Shown here in pieces: positions 1-8,299 of a DNA stretch of 32,459 nt (position 1 is the first letter of the stretch; every line of letters starts with the position of its first letter). The DNA is from Gordonia rhizosphera NBRC 16068. Lineage in GTDB: Bacteria > Actinomycetota > Actinomycetes > Mycobacteriales > Mycobacteriaceae. Below the pieces are notes generated by a model. The model was not told the origin of the DNA. It was given only the letters and a program-made list of their open reading frames with translations, and ran no database searches. A program made the translations under genes and the position numbers. The stretch is taken from contig NZ_BAHC01000080.1 of assembly GCF_000298195.1 (NCBI RefSeq), positions 1 to 32,459 on the forward strand, given 5' to 3'.

Positions 1-515
1 CGACCCAATTCGGTGATGTCACCAGCGCACCGAGGCTGCGTGAGCTGGAATCGGTCGTCGAGGGTCCGCGCGGGGGCGCGGCGGCACGGTTCGCGGCCGC
101 CCTTCACGATGTCGATGGCGTGCAATTGCTTTCGGTGTCAGAGCAATTCGAGGATATGGGCGATGTCGTCGCCGCTCTCGACGCCGCCGCCCGTGCGGCG
201 CTCGTGTTTCGTGGTCAAGGCAAACGGGGATCGGCGTTGGCAAGCTCGACCCGGGCCGATGGCTTGGCCGAGCAGTGTGGCGGTGCCTGCACCCCGGCGT
301 TGCGTCAGGCGTCGGAGAACCTGCCGCTGACCGACCGCGAGCGAGAGATCGTGATGCTGATCGGTGAGGGCTTGTCCAATCGTGAGGTTGCCGAGCGGCT
401 GTTCCTGTCGGTGCGCACCGTCGAAAGCCATGTCTACCGGGCGATGTCGAAGACCGGAACCACCACGCGCGACGAACTCGCTGCCCTCCTCCCGCGACAC
501 CGACCCAGCAGATGA
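1..515 (+). CDS. LuxR-family large ATPase regulator, C-terminal part (5' end outside window)
   Basis: The reading frame is open from base 3 and ends at TGA 513-515; the N-terminal part lies before the window. What remains is the end of the TPR-like helical region and a C-terminal LuxR/GerE DNA-binding domain, with LTDREREIVMLIGEGLSNRE followed by VAERLFLSVRTVESHVYRAM. It is closely similar over its whole visible length to the C-terminus of the next gene (653-3274), so the missing part is probably also a P-loop ATPase (LAL class). The two genes are tandem paralogues in the same orientation, 137 bases apart. The last residues (RHRPSR) differ from the paralogue. LAL proteins are transcription regulators that couple nucleotide binding to DNA binding; the target is unknown. 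An ATG at 120 is internal and is not the true start. Confidence 0.9.
   Translation, partial: TQFGDVTSAPRLRELESVVEGPRGGAAARFAAALHDVDGVQLLSVSEQFEDMGDVVAALDAAARAALVFRGQGKRGSALASSTRADGLAEQCGGACTPALRQASENLPLTDREREIVMLIGEGLSNREVAERLFLSVRTVESHVYRAMSKTGTTTRDELAALLPRHRPSR
345..397 (+). repeat. Direct repeat copy 1 (53 bp identical to 3098-3150)
   Basis: This 53-base stretch, encoding the LuxR recognition region, is identical to 3098-3150 in the next gene. Further near-identical blocks flank it, for example around 124-152 versus 2879-2907. The pair marks a tandem duplication or recent gene conversion and could recombine. Confidence 0.85.
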
Positions 516-560
516 GTGATTCGGGATCGAGGTCGAGGCGCGGAGACCGAGATCGGTTAC

Positions 561-574
561 GTGGCCCGGGCCAC
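561..574. promoter_or_regulatory. Perfect 14-bp palindrome between the tandem LuxR genes
   Basis: GTGGCCCGGGCCAC is fully self-complementary and lies upstream of two TACGCT (TANNNT) boxes at 582-587 and 641-646. It could be an operator for the downstream regulator. A GC-rich palindrome of this length can also arise by chance in this DNA. Confidence 0.3.
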
Positions 575-640
575 TGGATCATACGCTGAACAGCGCGGCG
601 CAAATCGTTTGTTCGCCTGTTGGGGCGCCGCTTGCGCTCC

Positions 641-646
641 TACGCT
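641..646 (+). promoter_or_regulatory. Candidate -10 box of leaderless LuxR gene
   Basis: TACGCT matches the actinobacterial TANNNT -10 and stands six bases before the GTG at 653. The start has no Shine-Dalgarno and an in-frame TGA directly before it, so transcription and translation probably begin at the same base. Confidence 0.4.
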
Positions 647-652
647 TGTTGA

Positions 653-3274
653 GTGCGTTTGTCGTGGCCGCTGGTCGGCCGCACGAAGGAGATGCGAATC
701 GTCGAAGCCGCGCTCTCGGCTCCGGCCGATTGCGGCATTCTGATCTGCGGGCCGGAGGGTGTGGGCAAGAGTCGGATCGTTCGTGAGGCGTTGTCGGCGG
801 TGTCGTCGAAGGGCGGTGAAACCCACTGGACGGCGGGCACGTCGGCGGCCCGGGACATCCCGCTCGGCGCGTTCAGCGCCTGGGTGCCGCCGGGTGTCTC
901 CGACACCGTTGCGGTCCTGCAGGGCGTGATCGAGGCGCTGACTGCCGCATCGTCGGGGATCGGCGTGGTGGTGGGTGTCGACGACGTTCATCTGCTCGAT
1001 GACCTGTCCGCGTTCGTGGTGCATCAGATCGTTGCGCGTGGCGTGGCGAAGGTGGTCCTCACCGCCCGGGACGGCGCACCGCTTCCCGCCCCGATCCAGG
1101 AGATCTGGAAGGCCGGCGGGTTCGACCGGCTGGACCTCGCCGTTCTGACCCAGAACGACATCGGGGAACTGTTGTTGTCGACACTGAAAGTGCCGGTGGA
1201 TGCAGATGCCACTCGACGGCTGTGGCAGCTGACCGGCGGCAACGTGCTGTATCTGCGCAACATCGTCGAACACGAGGTGGCCGCCGGGCGGATGGTGTTG
1301 TGCGACGGATACTGGCAGTGGATCGGGGAGCCGGGTATCTCGCCGGGGCTGGTCGAGCTGATCGAAACGCGGATCGGAACTCTTCCCGAGCCGGTCGGCG
1401 AGGTGATCGACGTCGTTGCTGTCGCCGAGCCGATCGAGCTGGCGGCCCTGACCCGGATCACCGATGCCACCGCCGTCGAGGAGGCCGAGACACGGGGCCT
1501 GATCTCGGTCGAGCCGGCCGGCGACGGTCTCGAGGTGCGCATGGCGCATCCGCTCTACGGGCAGGTGCGCCGTCGGCGTGCGGCGCGCACCCGGCTGCGG
1601 CGGCTGCGCGGTCTGGTCGCTTCCGAACTGGCCTCCTCCGAGCGTCACGACGATCTGCGGGTCGTCGTGCGCCGAGCCGCGTTGAGCCTCGATTCGGATC
1701 TGCCGCCCGATGCCGATCTGCTCGTCAGGGCCGCCTACGGCGCGGTCGGGCTCGCCGACCTGGCGCTCGCGGATCGGCTCGCGCAGGCAGCGATCCGCGC
1801 CGGAGCGGGACCGGACCCACACCTTGTGCGGGCACATGCGTTGTCGTGGTTGGGGCGCGGTCAGGAGGCCGAGGAGGTTCTCGCCGCGATGGGCACCGGC
1901 GACCTGTCCGACCGGGACCGTGCCCGGTTCGCGTTCCTGCGGTCGAGCAACATGTTGTGGGTGTTGTCGGATCCGCAGCGGGCGAAGGAACTGATCGACG
2001 ATGCGGCGCGCAGCATCTCCACGGATGCGCGCGACTACATCGACGCCTTCCTCACCGTCTACTGGTTCGCGATGGACCGGCCGGATGCGGCGTTGGATGC
2101 GTCGAAGAATCTCGCACCGGCCGACCTCCCTGTCGTCGGGGCGGAGATGGCGTGGGCGCTGGCGCAGATCTCCGCCGACGCGGGACGCGTGTCCAACTCG
2201 TTGTCGGTGGCCGCAGGGGGCCGCGCCGTCGCGACGCGATCCCTCGACGCGCCGCAGATGATGTTCAACATCGCAGACGCCGAAGTCAGCGCGCTGCTGC
2301 TGGCGGGGGAGGTCCGAGATGCGCTCGCTGTCGCGGAGCGTGTTCGTGGACAGGCCGCCGATCTGCCCGGCGCCGCTCAACTACTCGGTGCCGCGGTGGC
2401 GGGTCGAGCGGCACTGGGTGCCGGCCGACTCGACATGGCGTGCTCGCTGCTGCGTACCGCGGCCGACGGTCTGTCCGTGGCGTATGCCCAGGGATGGGGC
2501 TACCGCTACCGGGTACCGCACATCACCGCACTCGCTCTGCGCGGTTCGACGCGTGAGGCCGCCGCCGAGCTTGCCGCGCACGACGACGTGCGTAGAGCGT
2601 TCCGGTCGCTGGACCATGAGACCGCGTTGGCGCGGGCGTGGGTGGCTGCGGGGCAGGGTGCGGTCAGCGAAGCGATCGCCGTCGTGCAGTCGGCGGCCGA
2701 ACGCGCCCGGGTGACCGGACGGTTCGCGGCCGAAGTGCTGTGTCTGCAGACCGCAACCCAATTCGGTGATCCCACCAACACCCCGAGGCTGCGTGATCTG
2801 GAATCGGTCGTGGAGGGTCCGCGTGTGGGTGTGGCGGTGCGGTTCGCGACTGCACTGCGCGATGCCGATGGTTCTGAATTGCTTTCGGTGTCAGAGCAAT
2901 TCGAGGAGATGGGTGATCTCATCGCGGCCGTCGACGCCGCCGCCCACGCGGCAGAGGTGTTCCGGCGCGACGGCAAACGGGGTTCGGAACTCGCAAGCGC
3001 GACCCGCGTGGACGGCCTGGCCGAGCAGTGCGGCGGTGCCTGCACTCCGGCGTTGCGTCAGGCGGAGGAGAACCTACCGCTGACCGGACGTGAGCGGGAG
3101 ATCGTGATGCTGATCGGTGAGGGCTTGTCCAATCGTGAGGTTGCCGAGCGTCTGTTCCTGTCGGTGCGCACCGTCGAAACCCATGTCTATCGGGCGATGT
3201 CGAAGACGGGAACCAATACTCGTGACGAACTCGCCGCCCTCCTCCCGCGCCACCCGCACACGGGATTGCAGTGA
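653..3274 (+). CDS. LuxR-family large ATPase (LAL-type) transcriptional regulator
   Basis: This 873-residue protein starts at GTG 653; an in-frame TGA directly precedes it, so no longer start is possible. Near the N-terminus is a P-loop (GPEGVGKS, residues 33-40), followed by a Walker B-like segment ending VVVGVDDVHLLDD (about 105-117), as in AAA/NACHT-like regulatory ATPases. The middle is an alanine-rich helical region of the TPR kind. Residues about 810-853 are a LuxR/GerE helix-turn-helix (LTGREREIVMLIGEG onward). It should act as an ATP-dependent DNA-binding activator; inducer and targets are not evident. It is the second of two tandem paralogues. The small secreted-protein gene 85 bases downstream on the same strand is a possible target or operon partner. 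Confidence 0.9.
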   Translation: MRLSWPLVGRTKEMRIVEAALSAPADCGILICGPEGVGKSRIVREALSAVSSKGGETHWTAGTSAARDIPLGAFSAWVPPGVSDTVAVLQGVIEALTAASSGIGVVVGVDDVHLLDDLSAFVVHQIVARGVAKVVLTARDGAPLPAPIQEIWKAGGFDRLDLAVLTQNDIGELLLSTLKVPVDADATRRLWQLTGGNVLYLRNIVEHEVAAGRMVLCDGYWQWIGEPGISPGLVELIETRIGTLPEPVGEVIDVVAVAEPIELAALTRITDATAVEEAETRGLISVEPAGDGLEVRMAHPLYGQVRRRRAARTRLRRLRGLVASELASSERHDDLRVVVRRAALSLDSDLPPDADLLVRAAYGAVGLADLALADRLAQAAIRAGAGPDPHLVRAHALSWLGRGQEAEEVLAAMGTGDLSDRDRARFAFLRSSNMLWVLSDPQRAKELIDDAARSISTDARDYIDAFLTVYWFAMDRPDAALDASKNLAPADLPVVGAEMAWALAQISADAGRVSNSLSVAAGGRAVATRSLDAPQMMFNIADAEVSALLLAGEVRDALAVAERVRGQAADLPGAAQLLGAAVAGRAALGAGRLDMACSLLRTAADGLSVAYAQGWGYRYRVPHITALALRGSTREAAAELAAHDDVRRAFRSLDHETALARAWVAAGQGAVSEAIAVVQSAAERARVTGRFAAEVLCLQTATQFGDPTNTPRLRDLESVVEGPRVGVAVRFATALRDADGSELLSVSEQFEEMGDLIAAVDAAAHAAEVFRRDGKRGSELASATRVDGLAEQCGGACTPALRQAEENLPLTGREREIVMLIGEGLSNREVAERLFLSVRTVETHVYRAMSKTGTNTRDELAALLPRHPHTGLQ
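3098..3150 (+). repeat. Direct repeat copy 2 (identical to 345-397)
   Basis: Second copy of the 53-base identical block, about 2.75 kb from the first. It encodes the helix-turn-helix of the second LuxR paralogue. Confidence 0.85.
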
Positions 3275-3358
3275 CCCGCTACTGAGCTCCTGCTGCCGGA
3301 CCGCGACGACGATTCCCTTGTGGGCCGTCGGGCTCGCAACACCGAAGGGAGTTCGAAG

Positions 3359-3775
3359 ATGTTCAAGAAGAAGATGTTCAAGAAAGTGTTGGTCGCCGCG
3401 GCCGCGGCAGCAGCCGTGTCCGTACCCTTTGCCGGCGCCGCGTGGGCCGACACCACGTCGAACGGGATCGGTGCAGGCGGTGTCCCCGGGCACGCCGGCG
3501 ACGTGATCAGTGAGGTGAACCCCGACTACAACCCTTCCGGCGGCCCCGTGCCTCCCGGCGCGATCGCCAGCGACGTCGCACAGGCGGACGGCAGCACCCC
3601 CGAGGCTTTTGGCGGGTTCGTCAACGGCTTCTGGGACAACGTCGGTGTCGACACCGACTATGGGCCGACGCCCCCAGGATTGGCCGTCAAGACGTTCACA
3701 CCGGGGTGCTCTCACGGCCGTCAAGCAACAAATGCAGACGGAACGATTCCTGATGGCGTGAGCGAGTGCTACTGA
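3359..3775 (+). CDS. Small secreted protein, unknown function
   Basis: A 138-residue protein starts at ATG 3359 behind AAGGGAG (3345-3351). An upstream in-frame ATG at 3320 lacks a ribosome binding site and would spoil the signal peptide. The N-terminus MFKKKMFKKVLVAAAAAAAV is a textbook Sec signal: two lysine clusters, an alanine/valine core and a probable cut after AWA (about residue 30). The mature part is acidic and rich in Gly, Pro and Asp, has two cysteines near the C-terminus (CSHGRQ and the penultimate residue) that could form a disulfide, and has no motif I recognise. The repeated MFKK start provides two possible initiators. It may be under the control of the LuxR proteins just upstream; that is inference from position only. 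Confidence 0.8.
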   Translation: MFKKKMFKKVLVAAAAAAAVSVPFAGAAWADTTSNGIGAGGVPGHAGDVISEVNPDYNPSGGPVPPGAIASDVAQADGSTPEAFGGFVNGFWDNVGVDTDYGPTPPGLAVKTFTPGCSHGRQATNADGTIPDGVSECY

Positions 3776-3849
3776 ACGGGCGCGATTGCCGTGAAACGGA
3801 ACCGCCAAAAGTCCTCGGCGCAGTCCGCAACTCGTCCATATGATCCGAG

Positions 3850-5124
3850 CTACAGTCGGCCGTAGGTGTCGATGTCCTCGGAGAACTCGGCCGCCGCCTC
3901 CGCGGATACGGTGGCGCGGGTGACCGCCAGCGCCGTGAGGTAGTCCTCGGTGGTCAGATCCCGGTCGTCGCCGCCGTCGTCGAGCGCGCGGGCGAGGGCC
4001 TCCTGCGAGGCCCGTCGCGCGGCATACTCGATGTCCGCCGGTGTCATACCCTCGCTCGCGGAGGCGAGCGCGTCGACGTCGACCGCCGCGAACACGGTGG
4101 GCGGGATGTAGCGGCGCCAGATGGCCGCACGGGCTTCGGCGTCGGGCAGGCCGATCGGCATCACGTAGTCGAAACGCCCGTGCCGCAGGAACGCCGCGTC
4201 GAGGGCGCGCACGAAGTTGGTGGCGCAGATCAGCAGGCGACCCTCCTGGTCGCGGAACTCCGCCACCTGCTTGAGGAGTTCGTTCGTCACGCCCTGCGTC
4301 GGAGACGGTGGGTCGCCTCGTCGTCGGGACGCGATCTCCTCGACCTCATCGATGAACACCACCGCGTGTTCGAGGTCGGCGGCCGCTTCGAACGCCGAGC
4401 GCAGGGCTCCGGCCAGCCCGTCGGGGGAACCGGCCAGCCGCGACGGGAAGAGTTCGACGAAGGGCCAGTCCAGGCGTGAGGCGACGGCCTTGGCGAAGGT
4501 CGTCTTCCCGGTGCCCGGCGGGCCGAACAGCATCACCGCGTGCGGCGGCGTGACCCCGAAACGTTCCGCCATGTCCGGGCGGGCGAGCGGGGCCACCAGC
4601 CGCTGCTCCAGCATGGTCTTCTCGCGGCGCATGCCGCTGACCCGATCCCACAGGTGACGCGGCAGAATGCGGCCGCCCACCTCCTTGAGCAGATCCAGTT
4701 CCCGCCGCTGCACCGGCAGCGGACGCTCCAGGTAGCGCACCGGTTTACGCATCTCGAAGCCGTTGTCGCTCAGCGGCGAGGCTGTCGGATCATCGTCGGA
4801 CACCAGCACCGACAGTTTGGCCAGCCCCAGCGAGGCCATCCGCCGTTCCAGTGCGTCCAGCACCAGCCCAGCGGTGGAACCGTCGACACCGGGCATCAAC
4901 CCGAAGAACACGATCCAGCCCTGGGCGTGCGCAGCACGTCCGACCGCCACGGCGACCACCGCGTCGTCGACGGTGGCCACGGTGGCGTGGTCGCGCTGAC
5001 AGGAGGCGATCACCTCGGCGAGCGAATACACGGGGGACGCCTCGTGTTCGTGGGCGTGCTGCCACAGGCGCACCACCGCGTCCAGGTCGTCGTCGTGGAA
5101 GTCTCGGATCCGCGGGCGAGTCAT
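3850..5124 (-). CDS. GNAT-like domain fused to AAA+ ATPase
   Basis: This 424-residue protein has two parts. Residues about 1-130 look like a GNAT acetyltransferase fold (RDFHDDDLDAVVRLWQHA at the start, later LSDNGFEMRKPVRYLERP), but the usual acetyl-CoA loop Q/R-x-x-G-x-G/A is replaced by GVDGSTAG, so catalysis is doubtful. Residues about 165-410 are a complete AAA+ module: Walker A GPPGTGKT (201-208), Walker B VVFIDE (255-260), sensor-1 asparagine N303, arginine-finger candidates R314 and R317, and a GMTPADIEYAARRA sensor-2 helix, closest in style to the FtsH/Cdc48 type. No protease motif or membrane segment follows. It probably remodels or unfolds a protein partner. It lies 38 bases downstream of the esterase on the same strand and may be co-transcribed. 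Confidence 0.88.
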   Translation of the reverse strand: MTRPRIRDFHDDDLDAVVRLWQHAHEHEASPVYSLAEVIASCQRDHATVATVDDAVVAVAVGRAAHAQGWIVFFGLMPGVDGSTAGLVLDALERRMASLGLAKLSVLVSDDDPTASPLSDNGFEMRKPVRYLERPLPVQRRELDLLKEVGGRILPRHLWDRVSGMRREKTMLEQRLVAPLARPDMAERFGVTPPHAVMLFGPPGTGKTTFAKAVASRLDWPFVELFPSRLAGSPDGLAGALRSAFEAAADLEHAVVFIDEVEEIASRRRGDPPSPTQGVTNELLKQVAEFRDQEGRLLICATNFVRALDAAFLRHGRFDYVMPIGLPDAEARAAIWRRYIPPTVFAAVDVDALASASEGMTPADIEYAARRASQEALARALDDGGDDRDLTTEDYLTALAVTRATVSAEAAAEFSEDIDTYGRL

Positions 5125-5162
5125 CGCGCCAGTGTGACATGGATCTCAGTGATGGAAGATCG

Positions 5163-6707
5163 CTACTGGAAGTGCAGCACGTCGCTGCCCCAGGCCTGCC
5201 GGATGTGCGCGTCGACATCGTGCACGATGCGGTCGTCCCGGTCGATGACCAGACAGGCACGGTCCCGCTCGTGGTACGACGGCCAGTCGGGTTCACCGGC
5301 CAGACCCACGGGCTCGGCGTTCGTCGCGAAGTTGATCCACCTGGCCTGCATCCGTTTGGACACGGCCCTGGCCGCCTTGGCCCCGCCGAGTTTGAGGCTG
5401 GGGTCCTTGGGGGCGCCGAGAGTGCCCCACACGTAGGGGAGTTCGGTGGCGTGGGCAGCACCCACCAGGAGCAGTTTCAGCATCGGGGTGGACCAGTCGA
5501 ACCGGTACATGTACACCGGGGCTACCGCGCCGTGCCCCTCGGCGAACCACACCGACGGCATCCGGAAGCCCACGTCGGTGGCGATTCTCAATCCGCGTGC
5601 CCTGCCGCGGTGCTTCGCGTACGCCGACCCCAGCTGTGCATCGGTGGGCAACCGCATGTCGGGTTGCTCGGCGGCGATCTGGGTGAACATCGAGGTGAGG
5701 GCATGCGGGGTGATCGGCATCAGCGGTGATCTCATGAGGCGGAACAATGCGGCCTCGTGTTTGTTGGTGCCGATGATGAGGGGTACCGGGTGTGAACGGC
5801 CCTCGCGTGCCACGGTGACCGGGTAGTCGGGGACCAGGTCGCCGTCGACGATCGGGACGAAGGCGAGGGTTCCCGGGTTGCGCGTCGGTACCTCGTCGAA
5901 CACCGTCTGCGAGGCGGCCAGCAGCGCGGGCACCGGAACGTCGCGCAACCGGTCGGCTTCGCCGGGCTGGAGACCGACTTCGCTCAGGAAACGCTCGGCG
6001 ACCCGTCGACCCCGACCGCGGTCATAGACCGACGTGACCGGTGAACTCTGGGCGATGGCGCCGGCGAACAGCCCCCGGGCGGCCGGTACGGCGAGCAGGG
6101 TCGTGACGATCCCGGCGCCCGCCGATTCGCCGAACAACGTGACGCTGCCGGGATCGCCTCCGAACGCCGCGATGTTGTCTCGCACCCAGTGCAGCGCGGC
6201 CAGCACGTCACGCAGGCCGATGTTCGATTCGAAACCTTTCGGAGCGTTGGGTAGCGACGAGAGATCGAGAAAGCCGAGCGCCCCGAGTCGGTAGTTCAGC
6301 GTCACCACCACGACACCGCCGTCCGCCGCGAGCCGCCGGCCATCGTAGAGCGCCTGGCTGGCCGAGCCGAGGATGTAGGCGCCGCCGTGCAGCCACACCA
6401 TGACCGGTCGCGCGTCGCCCGGCTCGATGCTCGACGACGCGAACACGTTCAACCTCAGACAGTCCGCACCCTGCGGTGCGCCGAGGTCGATCGGTATGTT
6501 CGGCAGGACCGATTGCGGGCAGACCGACCCGAACTCGCCTGCATCGGCTATCTCGGTCCATCGCTCGGGCGGCCGCGGTCCCCGGAAACGCAGGTCACCG
6601 ACGGGCGCCGCGGCATAGCGGATGCCCTTCCAGGTCCTGATCGTGCCGTCGTCTCGGCCGCGAACCGGGCCATGGGTGGTATCGACGACACTGTTGTCGA
6701 TTGTCAT
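5163..6707 (-). CDS. Type B carboxylesterase
   Basis: A 514-residue alpha/beta hydrolase of the carboxylesterase/cholinesterase family, which hydrolyses carboxylic esters. Seen in sequence: the oxyanion-hole HGGA (107-110), the DCLRLNVFA strand (82-90) typical of type B esterases, the nucleophile elbow GESAG with Ser195, a probable acid Glu in GTNKHEAALF and a histidine in AHATELPYVWG. The start at ATG 6707 has an AGGAACGAG ribosome binding site; a GTG at 6758 would lengthen the protein but lies inside a palindrome and lacks such a site. No signal peptide is seen, so it is probably cytosolic. It is divergent from the adenosine-kinase-family gene, with an operator-like palindrome between them, and upstream of the GNAT-AAA+ gene. 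The substrate is unknown. Confidence 0.93.
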   Translation of the reverse strand: MTIDNSVVDTTHGPVRGRDDGTIRTWKGIRYAAAPVGDLRFRGPRPPERWTEIADAGEFGSVCPQSVLPNIPIDLGAPQGADCLRLNVFASSSIEPGDARPVMVWLHGGAYILGSASQALYDGRRLAADGGVVVVTLNYRLGALGFLDLSSLPNAPKGFESNIGLRDVLAALHWVRDNIAAFGGDPGSVTLFGESAGAGIVTTLLAVPAARGLFAGAIAQSSPVTSVYDRGRGRRVAERFLSEVGLQPGEADRLRDVPVPALLAASQTVFDEVPTRNPGTLAFVPIVDGDLVPDYPVTVAREGRSHPVPLIIGTNKHEAALFRLMRSPLMPITPHALTSMFTQIAAEQPDMRLPTDAQLGSAYAKHRGRARGLRIATDVGFRMPSVWFAEGHGAVAPVYMYRFDWSTPMLKLLLVGAAHATELPYVWGTLGAPKDPSLKLGGAKAARAVSKRMQARWINFATNAEPVGLAGEPDWPSYHERDRACLVIDRDDRIVHDVDAHIRQAWGSDVLHFQ

Positions 6708-6751
6708 GGGACTCGTTCCTTCCGCTGCCGTGACGCACCTGCTCATGTATT

Positions 6752-6772
6752 CCACCACTGGCGCAGTGGTGG
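6752..6772. promoter_or_regulatory. Perfect inverted repeat in divergent promoter region
   Basis: CCACCACTG (6752-6760) and CAGTGGTGG (6764-6772) are exact reverse complements around a GCG centre. The element sits in the 77-base gap between the esterase start (6707, minus) and the ATG at 6785 (plus), ending 12 bases before the latter. Its size and symmetry suit a dimeric repressor such as TetR, GntR or MarR. No regulator gene adjoins it. Confidence 0.55.
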
Positions 6773-6784
6773 CAGCATGGGCGT

Positions 6785-7282
6785 ATGACAGCGACGACGC
6801 TTTCCTGGGATGTGGTGCCCGTCGACAAGCCGGACGACGTCAATGTTGTGATCGGGCAGTCACACTTCATCAAGACGGTCGAAGACCTCCATGAGGCGAT
6901 CGCAGGGGTGAGTTCGTCGATCCGGTTCGGACTGGCCTTCTGTGAGGCCTCGGGTCCGCGGCTGGTGCGCCGCACCGGTAACGATCCCGACCTCGTCGAA
7001 CTCGCCACCCGCCAGGCACTGGCCGTCGCGGCCGGGCACAGCTTCGTCATTTTTCTGCGCGACGGGTTCCCCGTCAACATCCTCAATCCGGTCAAGGCGG
7101 TACCGGAGGTCTGCACGATTTTCTGTGCCACAGCCAATCCGGTGGACGTCCTCGTCGCGGTCACCCCGCGTGGCCGGGGCATCGTCGGCGTCATCGACGG
7201 CGAACCGCCGCTGGGGGTGGAGACCGATAGCGACGTGGCAGACCGCCGCGAGCTACTTCGCGCCATCGGCTACAAGCTCTGA
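6785..7282 (+). CDS. Adenosine-specific kinase family protein (DUF355 / Adenosine_kin)
   Basis: A 165-residue protein that matches the small family first described as adenosine-specific kinase. Features seen are VNVVIGQSHFIKTVEDLHEA near the N-terminus, IRFGLAFCEASGPRLVRRTGND, an FVIFLRDGFPVNILNPVKAVPEVC stretch (family hallmark), FCATANPV and a glycine-rich GRGIVGVIDG turn. The family is common in archaea and scattered in bacteria; the physiological role in bacteria is not settled. The ATG at 6785 follows an operator-like palindrome. The gene meets the LLM oxidoreductase tail to tail with only three bases between stop codons. No nucleoside genes lie nearby, so the context does not explain its function. 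Confidence 0.85.
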   Translation: MTATTLSWDVVPVDKPDDVNVVIGQSHFIKTVEDLHEAIAGVSSSIRFGLAFCEASGPRLVRRTGNDPDLVELATRQALAVAAGHSFVIFLRDGFPVNILNPVKAVPEVCTIFCATANPVDVLVAVTPRGRGIVGVIDGEPPLGVETDSDVADRRELLRAIGYKL

Positions 7283-7285
7283 CAC

Positions 7286-8272
7286 CTACCCGGGACGAAG
7301 CGCGACGAGGGTCTGATCGAGTTCGTCGCGACCGCGGCCCGGCGGGAGCACGACGACCGGCATGTCGGCGCCGGCCGCATACCAACGGTCGAGGCTCTGG
7401 GTCGCGGTCGCAGCATCTCCGGTCAGGGTGAGTTCGTCGATCAACGTCTGGGCCGATGCGGGGACCTGGGGTGTGTCCGAATCGCGGTTTGCGGCCTCGA
7501 CGACACCGACGGCCTCATCGAATCCCAGTGCCCGCAGGGTCCGTGCATACAGTGGGCCCATTTTCGTCAGATAGAAGCTGACCCACCACGCCGCCACCGC
7601 CCGCGCCTTGTCGGGATCCTCGTGCACCGCGGCCGGGATCCCCGGACAGACCTGCGGGCGCGGGCGACCCGAGACGGCGGCGCCCTCGTCGAGGAGCCGC
7701 ATGCCGCCGTCGAGCCCGGACGTCGGAAGCAGGAACGGGAACCAGCCGTCGGCCAGTTCGCCGCAGATGCGCACCGCTCGCGGGCCGAGTCCGGCCAGCA
7801 TGACCGGAACCGGCTCCGGCGGTCGCGCGGCGAGTCGCAACGCTCGGCTTCCCGGCGCGGCCATCGACGCGCGTTCACCGGCGAGCAGACCGCGTACCTC
7901 GGCGGTGAACTCGTGCAGCCGCGCCGCCGGCGCCCGGAACGACACCCCGTGCAACCCCTCGGCCAGTGACGGACTGCCCGCACCGAGACCCAGTTCGAAG
8001 CGGCCGGGCGCGAGATCGGCGAGGGTGGTCGCCAGCATCGCCACCGTCGCCGGGCTGCGACCCCAGATGTTGATGATGCCGGTGCCGATCCGGATGCGAT
8101 CGGTCTTCAAGGCGATCTCGGCCAGCAACACCGAGGCGTCGTGTCCCCACCCCTCGGCGACGTAGACGGCGGTGTAGCCGAGTTCTTCGGCCCGGATCGC
8201 CATGTCCACGACGACATCGTGGCGGGTCTCGAGCGGAGTGATCCCCACCGCGAGGGGTCGGGTCTGTGACAT
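7286..8272 (-). CDS. LLM-class (luciferase-like) flavin-dependent oxidoreductase
   Basis: A 328-residue TIM-barrel protein of the bacterial luciferase / F420-or-FMN oxidoreductase superfamily. Typical stretches are DMAIRAEELGYTAVYVAEGW near the N-terminus, DRIRIGTGIINIWGRSPATVAM (cofactor-binding region), APGRFELGLGAGSPSLAEGLHG, and PVMLAGLGPRAVRICGELADGW further on. Such enzymes use reduced FMN or coenzyme F420; F420 is plausible in this group of organisms, but the sequence alone does not decide it. The start at ATG 8272 is fixed by an AAAGGAG site at 8279-8285; the ATG/GTG candidates further upstream lack one. It is transcribed alone, from a promoter region that carries a small palindrome. 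Confidence 0.9.
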   Translation of the reverse strand: MSQTRPLAVGITPLETRHDVVVDMAIRAEELGYTAVYVAEGWGHDASVLLAEIALKTDRIRIGTGIINIWGRSPATVAMLATTLADLAPGRFELGLGAGSPSLAEGLHGVSFRAPAARLHEFTAEVRGLLAGERASMAAPGSRALRLAARPPEPVPVMLAGLGPRAVRICGELADGWFPFLLPTSGLDGGMRLLDEGAAVSGRPRPQVCPGIPAAVHEDPDKARAVAAWWVSFYLTKMGPLYARTLRALGFDEAVGVVEAANRDSDTPQVPASAQTLIDELTLTGDAATATQSLDRWYAAGADMPVVVLPPGRGRDELDQTLVALRPG

Positions 8273-8299
8273 CGGGGCTCCTTTGTCGCGTTCGAGCTT

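Noticed and set aside
557..2380. Long minus-strand open frame (607 codons) opposite the LuxR gene
   Set aside because: It mirrors the codon bias of the LuxR gene on the other strand; its His/Arg/Gln-rich translation matches no family.
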